From Clostridia bacterium (lineage in GTDB: Bacteria; Bacillota; Clostridia; Christensenellales; DTU072): a stretch of DNA of 11,489 nucleotides. The DNA lies in contig JAQVME010000023.1 in the NCBI GenBank assembly GCA_028703745.1, positions 1 through 11,489 of the forward strand. Direction: 5' to 3'. The position numbers and the translations under genes are program-made. The notes under the pieces were generated by a model, which saw nothing but the letters and a program-made list of their open reading frames with translations, did no database searches and had not been told where the DNA came from. Of the stretch, positions 6,894 to 11,489 are shown piece by piece. Numbering within the stretch: the stretch's first letter is position 1; each line of letters begins with the position of its first letter.

Positions 6894-8294
6894 ATGCTTA
6901 CTGATACCGCAAAAACAGGAAAAATTACACAAATTATTGGACCGGTCGTAGACGTGCAGTTCTTCGGCTACGTGCCCAAGCTTTACGAAAAGCTGCTGAC
7001 CGAAACCGACGGCGCAATTTTGACTCTGGAGGTGCAGTCACATCTTGACGGAGGCATCGTTCGCAGTCTGGCTTTACAAGCAAACGAAGGCATGACCCGG
7101 GGACAGGAAGTAATTGCTACGGGCGATACCATCACCGTACCCGTGGGCGACGGCACGCTGGGCAGGATAATGAACGCACTGGGGCAGCCTATTGATGACA
7201 AGGGTGATATTATCGGAGAAACCTCCTGGTCAATACACCGCAAGGCGCCGGAACTGTACGAGCAGGGCGGAACAACGGAAGTATTCGAAACCGGCATAAA
7301 GGTCGTCGATTTGCTGACGCCTTACGCCAAAGGCGGCAAAATCGGGCTTTTCGGCGGCGCCGGCGTCGGCAAAACCGTACTAATCCTCGAGCTAATAAGA
7401 AACATCGCCGCGCAACACGGCGGATACTCGATATTTACAGGCGTTGGAGAACGTTCGAGAGAGGGCAACGATATGCTCTCGGATATGACGGAATCGGGAG
7501 TGTTGAAGAATACCGCTTTGGTGTTCGGTCAGATGAACGAGCCGCCGGGCGCCAGAATGAGAGCGGCATTCAGCGGACTTACCCTTGCAGAATATTTCAG
7601 AGACGTAAAAAAGCAGGACGTACTGCTGTTCATAGACAACATTTACCGTTTCGTTCAAGCCGGCAGCGAGGTATCGGCGCTTTTGGGCAGAATGCCGTCG
7701 GCGGTGGGCTACCAGCCCACTCTTGCCACCGAACTCGGCGCGCTGGAAGAAAGAATAACCACGACTAAGGACGCCTCCATTACCTCTATTCAAGCTGTGT
7801 ACGTGCCGGCTGACGACATTACAGACCCCGCCCCCGCCACCATATTTTCTCATCTTGACGCTACGACGGTGCTTTCCCGCGCCGTGGTTGAACAGGGCAT
7901 TTATCCCGCCATAGACCCCCTAGCATCTACTTCGAGAATTCTTGAGGCTTCTATAGTCGGTGAAAAACATTATCGGGTGGCGAGCCAAGCGCAACAGACA
8001 TTGCAACGTTACAAGGAGCTTCAGGACATAATCGCAATACTCGGTATGGAGGAGCTTTCCGACGAAGACAAGACAACGGTCTACAGAGCGAGGAAGTTGC
8101 AACGCTTTTTCTCACAGCCGTTCTTTGTCGCAAGCGTTTTCACAAACATCGAGGGACGTTACGTCCCCATAAGAAAAACCGTAGACAGTGTCGACTCAAT
8201 TTTGAAGGGAGAGGCCGACCATATTCCGGAAAACCTGTTTTTCTTCGCCGGCGGGCTTGACGAAATAATCGAAAGGTACGAAAAACAGAAATGA
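6894..8294 (+). CDS. atpD: F-type ATP synthase subunit beta (catalytic)
   Basis: This is a 466-residue catalytic subunit of normal length. Walker A GGAGVGKT is at 154-161, the catalytic glutamate E186 is in GERSREGND, Walker B VLLFIDN is at 243-249, and the epsilon-contact motif is EELSDED at 386-392, near the usual DELSEED. GYQPTLATELGALEERITTT (272-291) and AVYVPADDITDPAPAT (301-316) are near-consensus. IDNIYRF has Tyr where most have Phe, a mild change. The start is the ATG at 6894, with AAGGA 5 bases before it and one base after the gamma stop; an in-frame TTG at 6852 lies inside the gamma coding sequence. The gene overlaps atpC by four bases (ATGA). All catalytic residues are present. 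Confidence 0.97.
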   Translation: MLTDTAKTGKITQIIGPVVDVQFFGYVPKLYEKLLTETDGAILTLEVQSHLDGGIVRSLALQANEGMTRGQEVIATGDTITVPVGDGTLGRIMNALGQPIDDKGDIIGETSWSIHRKAPELYEQGGTTEVFETGIKVVDLLTPYAKGGKIGLFGGAGVGKTVLILELIRNIAAQHGGYSIFTGVGERSREGNDMLSDMTESGVLKNTALVFGQMNEPPGARMRAAFSGLTLAEYFRDVKKQDVLLFIDNIYRFVQAGSEVSALLGRMPSAVGYQPTLATELGALEERITTTKDASITSIQAVYVPADDITDPAPATIFSHLDATTVLSRAVVEQGIYPAIDPLASTSRILEASIVGEKHYRVASQAQQTLQRYKELQDIIAILGMEELSDEDKTTVYRARKLQRFFSQPFFVASVFTNIEGRYVPIRKTVDSVDSILKGEADHIPENLFFFAGGLDEIIERYEKQK

Positions 8295-8689
8295 CAAGAT
8301 TCCTGCTCGAAATGCTGACGCCGGACAAAACGTTCTTCAAAAGCGAGGTTGATTCGGTTATCGTACAGTCGCTTGACGGCTCTCTCGGCATTCTTGCCGG
8401 ACACAGTCCTATGGTTATAGGACTGGAACCATCTATGGTAACCATAAAAATCGGGGAAGAAACCAAGGTTTGCTCCAACGGAGAGGGCTTTCTGGAAGTG
8501 CGTCCGGACGAAACCGTCATCCTCTGCCAAACTATGGAATGGCCGGAAGAAATCGAGCTCAACCGCGTAAACCGCGCTATCGAGGAGCATGAGCGAAAGC
8601 TACGCGAGGCAAAGACCATCGCCGAATACCGATTGAGCAAGGCTACTCTTTCTAGGGCATTCGCCAGATTGCGTGTTAAATCCAAATAA
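8291..8689 (+). CDS. atpC: F-type ATP synthase subunit epsilon
   Basis: The 132-residue protein has the usual two-part layout. An N-terminal beta sandwich (about 1-85) shows LLEMLTPDKTFFKSEVDSVI, DGSLGILAGHSPMVIGLEP and NGEGFLEVRPDETVILC. A C-terminal helical pair (about 86-132), with EIELNRVNRAIEEHERKL, can act as the regulatory brake of F1 in this family. The ATG overlaps the beta stop (ATGA), so translation is probably coupled; an AAAGG lies too far upstream to count as a good ribosome site. It is the last gene of the operon. Confidence 0.95.
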   Translation: MTRFLLEMLTPDKTFFKSEVDSVIVQSLDGSLGILAGHSPMVIGLEPSMVTIKIGEETKVCSNGEGFLEVRPDETVILCQTMEWPEEIELNRVNRAIEEHERKLREAKTIAEYRLSKATLSRAFARLRVKSK

Positions 8690-8736
8690 TGTAATTCGAA
8701 CCTCTAGAAAATAGCAAAAAATTATAATATTATGAC

Positions 8737-8776
8737 AAAAAGGTGCTAATTAAAATATTAATTGACACTTTTTTAC
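8737..8776 (+). terminator. AT-rich hairpin with T tract after the ATP synthase operon
   Basis: An imperfect inverted repeat begins AAAAAGGTGCTAATTAA (8737-8753), has a four-base loop AATA, and returns as TTAATTGACACTTTTTT (to 8774). The stem has one C/A mismatch and G-U pairs. The T run on the 3' side gives it the form of an intrinsic terminator. It is AT-rich, so it may be leaky. Its 3' arm contains the -35 box of the next promoter. Confidence 0.5.
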
Positions 8777-8791
8777 TATTAGCTGTATAAT
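8762..8791 (+). promoter_or_regulatory. near-consensus sigma-A promoter of the lipoprotein gene
   Basis: A perfect -35 TTGACA (8762-8767) and a perfect -10 TATAAT (8786-8791) are 18 bases apart. Transcription should start near 8798, leaving a leader of about 20 bases with AGGGAGG (8801-8807). The gene is thus likely to be strongly expressed and independent of the upstream operon. Confidence 0.82.
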
Positions 8792-8817
8792 GAAAGAAAA
8801 AGGGAGGCATGAATATT

Positions 8818-9567
8818 ATGATTAAGAAAATTGTTTTTTGTCTTATTGCTGCGGCGCTTATTTTCGCAGTCACCGCGTGCGGAGAAATAACCTTGCCTGA
8901 TTATAACTTTTCTGATGACGGAAAAGCCGAAGCCAACCTCTATTTCACCGCGCTGAACAGCAACGATTATGAAGGCTCCATAACCTGGAAATTCATTTAT
9001 GTTAATGGCGCGGAAGAAGAAGAAACCTCGATAGTCACCATAAAAACCATGGCGTCGGGCGCAGAAAAAATGGTTTATATGCGGCAGGTTGAGGGAACTT
9101 CAGACATTGCCACCATCAATAATCTGACCGACAATTATTATATCGACAATGTAGCTAAGACCGTGACCACAGAAGAAGGAGACATAGCCGGAGAATTCTT
9201 TGGCGTGGCTTTGATGACAGCGATTTATGGCAAAGTTGACTTTCAGGACGAATCCGAAACCCGCTGGGATTTTGTCTCCAAGAAAAACGCCACAGTCAAG
9301 AACTCCGAGGGCGTAGATACCGAAACGGTAGAATTCGAATATACCCTAGTCAGCACCACTGCCACTCCCCTTCCGGAAAATGAAAGCGGCACTTTACGTC
9401 TAAATTTCCGCAAGAATTTTCCCATAGTTGAGCGTATGCAGTTCGAAACAGCCGACGACAGAACAATAACCGTTTATATCACCGAGCTAGGCGGTCAGGT
9501 TTCTGAAAGCGATTTTGTCGTGCCCGGCGAGGCAGAGGGGTATACAGATATTACAGAAGTCGTCTAA
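8818..9567 (+). CDS. putative lipoprotein of unknown function
   Basis: The protein has 249 residues from the chosen start. Its N-terminus is a lipoprotein signal peptide: MIKKIV, a hydrophobic core to residue 17, and lipobox VTAC with C21 as the acylated residue. The mature part is acidic and beta-rich, without membrane helices. The tail (RTITVYITELGGQVSESDFVVPGEAEGY, 222-249 region) resembles the closing strands of LolA/LppX-like lipoproteins, which bind lipid in a half-barrel, but the match is too loose to name a family. I chose the ATG at 8818, 10 bases after GGGAGG; an ATG at 8809 is only one base from that site. It stands alone, with its own promoter, and points toward a convergent gene pair. 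Confidence 0.82.
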   Translation: MIKKIVFCLIAAALIFAVTACGEITLPDYNFSDDGKAEANLYFTALNSNDYEGSITWKFIYVNGAEEEETSIVTIKTMASGAEKMVYMRQVEGTSDIATINNLTDNYYIDNVAKTVTTEEGDIAGEFFGVALMTAIYGKVDFQDESETRWDFVSKKNATVKNSEGVDTETVEFEYTLVSTTATPLPENESGTLRLNFRKNFPIVERMQFETADDRTITVYITELGGQVSESDFVVPGEAEGYTDITEVV

Positions 9568-9584
9568 AATTTACGAAGAAAAGC

Positions 9585-9644
9585 AAAAAAAGAAGCGCAG
9601 CCTTTTATTTCTCGGCAAGTATGCCAAGAAATAAAAGGCTGTGC
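9585..9644 (-). terminator. strong intrinsic terminator between convergent genes, oriented for the minus strand
   Basis: Two 22-base arms (9595-9616 and 9623-9644) pair along their full length with only two G-U pairs and a six-base loop AAGTAT. Read on the minus strand, the stem is followed by TTCTTTTTTT, as in an intrinsic terminator for the HD-domain gene. Read on the plus strand it is followed by A residues, so it would stop plus-strand transcription of the lipoprotein gene less well. Confidence 0.85.
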
Positions 9645-9670
9645 AAAAAACACTTTTGGGTGAAAAATAC

Positions 9671-10249
9671 TTACTTCTTCTCGTCCAGATACGTTGCTTG
9701 AACGTCGGATATGTGGAAAAGAAGGCTCAACGGGTGCTTATAGAATGCCTCGCTGAGCGAATAACTGCCGCCGATGACCCTCAAATCAAAGCCGCCCATA
9801 TGCCAATTTATTGCCATTGCCTCTTCTCTTGTCAGCCGCATAAAAGAACTGATTATGTAGACGGATTTTTCGCCGTGGCCGTAGGGCAGTTTGTCTTCGA
9901 TTGAATAATACGGCACGCTCTCCCAAACTCCGTCTTTTTTTACGTTACGTAATTCCGTCTTATAATAATCCACCTTGCAGAGGTCGTGCAACAACGCTAT
10001 TATGGCGACGCTTTCGGGGCTTATTTTGTCCTCCCAGTCACCGTCGTATTCCGTGTCAAGATTCTGCACAAAGCGGTAATAACTTTTGAGGCTGTGTTCG
10101 CATAGTCCGCCTTCAAATGCGGAATGGAATCTGGTGCTTGCCGGCGCCGTGAAAAAATCGCTGGTTTGCAGCCATTCGAGAAGTTTGTCCGCGCCTTCTC
10201 TTTTAATAGTCTCTTTGTAGAGGTCAATAAATTCTTTTTTGTAGTCCAT
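9671..10249 (-). CDS. HD-domain metal-dependent hydrolase
   Basis: This 192-residue protein has the ordered histidines and aspartates of the HD superfamily: H52 in GGLCEHSL, the H88-D89 pair in ALLHDLCK, and D182 in HISDVQAT. Further likely metal ligands are H125 in YGHGEKS and H150 in INWHMGG. H42 (RFHSAFEGG) is also in a conserved position of this group. HD proteins hydrolyse phosphate esters, often nucleotides; the substrate here cannot be read from sequence. It starts 6 bases after the stop of the SbcC-like gene, with AGGATGA as a possible ribosome site, so the two are one transcription unit ending at the hairpin at 9595-9644. There is no signal peptide or membrane segment. Confidence 0.85.
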   Translation of the reverse strand: MDYKKEFIDLYKETIKREGADKLLEWLQTSDFFTAPASTRFHSAFEGGLCEHSLKSYYRFVQNLDTEYDGDWEDKISPESVAIIALLHDLCKVDYYKTELRNVKKDGVWESVPYYSIEDKLPYGHGEKSVYIISSFMRLTREEAMAINWHMGGFDLRVIGGSYSLSEAFYKHPLSLLFHISDVQATYLDEKK

Positions 10250-10255
10250 TTTTTG

Positions 10256-11489
10256 TCATCCTAAATTTTGTATTTCGTCAAGTATAGTCTGGTTCTTTGC
10301 CACGACCATTAAGGATTTCTTTTTTGAATACGAGGCAAGCGCCATGGCTATTTCTTTGTTGGTCTCCCGTTCTTTGAGGGGGAATATGAGCATAAAGGTT
10401 TCGCCGCCTATCATATCTAGCAGCGTTCTGTTCAAAGAAGTGCCGAGCACCAGCGAGACCAGCAACTTCTCTTCGTTGCCATAGCTGTCCCTAGGTACTT
10501 TTTTGCCGCCGTTTGCGTTGTCAAGCAGCTCCATACCGCCGTCTATTATGTCGAGATTGTATCTGCCTTTTGTCAGCGAATAAAGACGCTTTGAAGCGAG
10601 TTTTATGATAAATTCACCCAGGTCACCCTTGTCTTTCAAAAGCCTGTCGATGTCATTCAGCGAGCTGAGTTTCTCTTTGTATTTTGCGGCCTTTTCCTTG
10701 AGCGCAATAAGCTGCTTGGCGCGGCTCTTGAGATCGGCGCGCTTGGCGGCAATAAAGGCGCCCTTCTGGGATAAATCCTCATATTTTTCATTCAGAGACT
10801 GCAAAGCCGCTATGTTTTCTTCCTTCAGACTGACGGCCTCCTTATTCTCCGAAATTATTTTTTCCAGTCTTTCTATATTCATTTCGCGCAAAATTATGCA
10901 GTTGCTGAATTGAGTTATCTCTTCATTTATGTCTCTCTTTCTTTCGTCGGAGAGTATGAGTCTTTGAAGGTCCTTTGCGCCGTTCAGGCTCAGCTCCTCG
11001 AGCTTGCCCTCATAATCCGACATTATTTGTTCCATCACCTCTTTGTCGGAATCCAGCCTTGCTGTCAGCGCTGTATATTCCGACGCGGCTTTATTGTGCT
11101 GGTCAACTCTGCGCGCAAGCACTCTCTTTATGGCGGCAAGCTTGATTTTTATTTGATCGGCCTCCTCCTCGCTTTTTTCTATTTCTTCGACAATATCGCC
11201 GAAATTGGTGCCGATAGTCTTTATGATGACCTGCTGATAATTGTATTCCTTGCCGCTTATTGTTATACTTCTCTGCCTGTTGGCAATGAGATTTATGAGA
11301 GCATCGGTTTCTCTTATGTCGGAGGCTATTTCGTCGAGCTTGGCTCTTTTGTCTGACATGGTTCTTTCGAGAGTGTCGTATTCCTTTTCGACGAGCGTCA
11401 TCTCTTCAAGCCTGTCCTCGGCGTTCACTCCGCCCAGCTGTTCTGCAAGCGGACGATAAAGCGCCTCAGCGGCCGCAACCTTGTCTTCG
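10256..11489 (-). CDS. SbcC/Rad50-like coiled-coil protein with degenerate C-terminal ATPase half, cut by window edge
   Basis: About 410 C-terminal residues are visible; the frame is open to the right edge, so a GTG at 11428 is probably internal. Most of it is heptad-like charged coiled coil (for example ERLEKIISENKEA and LKSRAKQLIALKEKAAKYKE). The last 130 residues resemble the C-terminal ATPase half of SbcC: GEFIIKLASKRLYSLTKGRY, then a weak signature DSYGNEEKLLVSLVLG (about 10442-10489) in place of LSGGE. Where Walker B should end in Asp-Glu, the sequence is TFMLIFPLKE (about 10373-10402), and the switch histidine is replaced (VVAKNQ). ATP hydrolysis by this half is therefore doubtful. The N-terminal Walker A half lies outside. 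It is cotranscribed with the HD hydrolase. It could be a structural relative of SMC/SbcC rather than a nuclease subunit. Confidence 0.7.
   Translation of the reverse strand, partial: EDKVAAAEALYRPLAEQLGGVNAEDRLEEMTLVEKEYDTLERTMSDKRAKLDEIASDIRETDALINLIANRQRSITISGKEYNYQQVIIKTIGTNFGDIVEEIEKSEEEADQIKIKLAAIKRVLARRVDQHNKAASEYTALTARLDSDKEVMEQIMSDYEGKLEELSLNGAKDLQRLILSDERKRDINEEITQFSNCIILREMNIERLEKIISENKEAVSLKEENIAALQSLNEKYEDLSQKGAFIAAKRADLKSRAKQLIALKEKAAKYKEKLSSLNDIDRLLKDKGDLGEFIIKLASKRLYSLTKGRYNLDIIDGGMELLDNANGGKKVPRDSYGNEEKLLVSLVLGTSLNRTLLDMIGGETFMLIFPLKERETNKEIAMALASYSKKKSLMVVAKNQTILDEIQNLG

Overview
The window looks like chromosomal DNA from a Gram-positive member of the Clostridia. The evidence is sigma-A-type promoters, GGAGG-type ribosome sites, a short NfeD plus FloA pair, an ATP synthase operon in Firmicutes gene order and a lipoprotein with a Gram-positive-style lipobox. 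A more exact placement (perhaps an uncultured gut lineage) would be a guess. I see no tRNA, rRNA, CRISPR array, insertion sequence or prophage gene.

Layout. On the minus strand, reading leftward from a strong promoter at 2448-2476, there is a four-gene run: a short NfeD-like membrane protein, the flotillin-like scaffold FloA, a small single-pass membrane protein of unknown function, and the start of malQ (4-alpha-glucanotransferase), which leaves the window at base 1. On the plus strand, divergent from this, is an F-type ATP synthase operon (2683-8689) in the order a, c, b, [delta-alpha], gamma, beta, epsilon. A weak AT-rich hairpin follows it. Next comes a lipoprotein gene of unknown function with its own near-consensus promoter. 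A very strong hairpin at 9595-9644 separates this gene from two convergent minus-strand genes: an HD-domain hydrolase and, upstream of it, an SbcC/Rad50-like coiled-coil protein that is cut by the right edge.

The ATP synthase operon is the unusual part. There is no free delta (atpH) gene. The second half of delta, the domain that normally meets the b stalk, is fused in one reading frame to the N-terminus of the alpha subunit. The first half of delta, which normally binds the alpha N-terminus, is absent from the window. The covalent link would therefore replace a protein-protein contact, and because F1 holds three alphas it would put three delta domains on each F1. The gamma gene also carries an in-frame TAA just before its C-terminal rotor helix, with the remaining 52 codons intact after it. 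That is a sequencing error, a recent mutation or a recoding event. All catalytic motifs in alpha and beta are intact, which argues against general decay of the operon.
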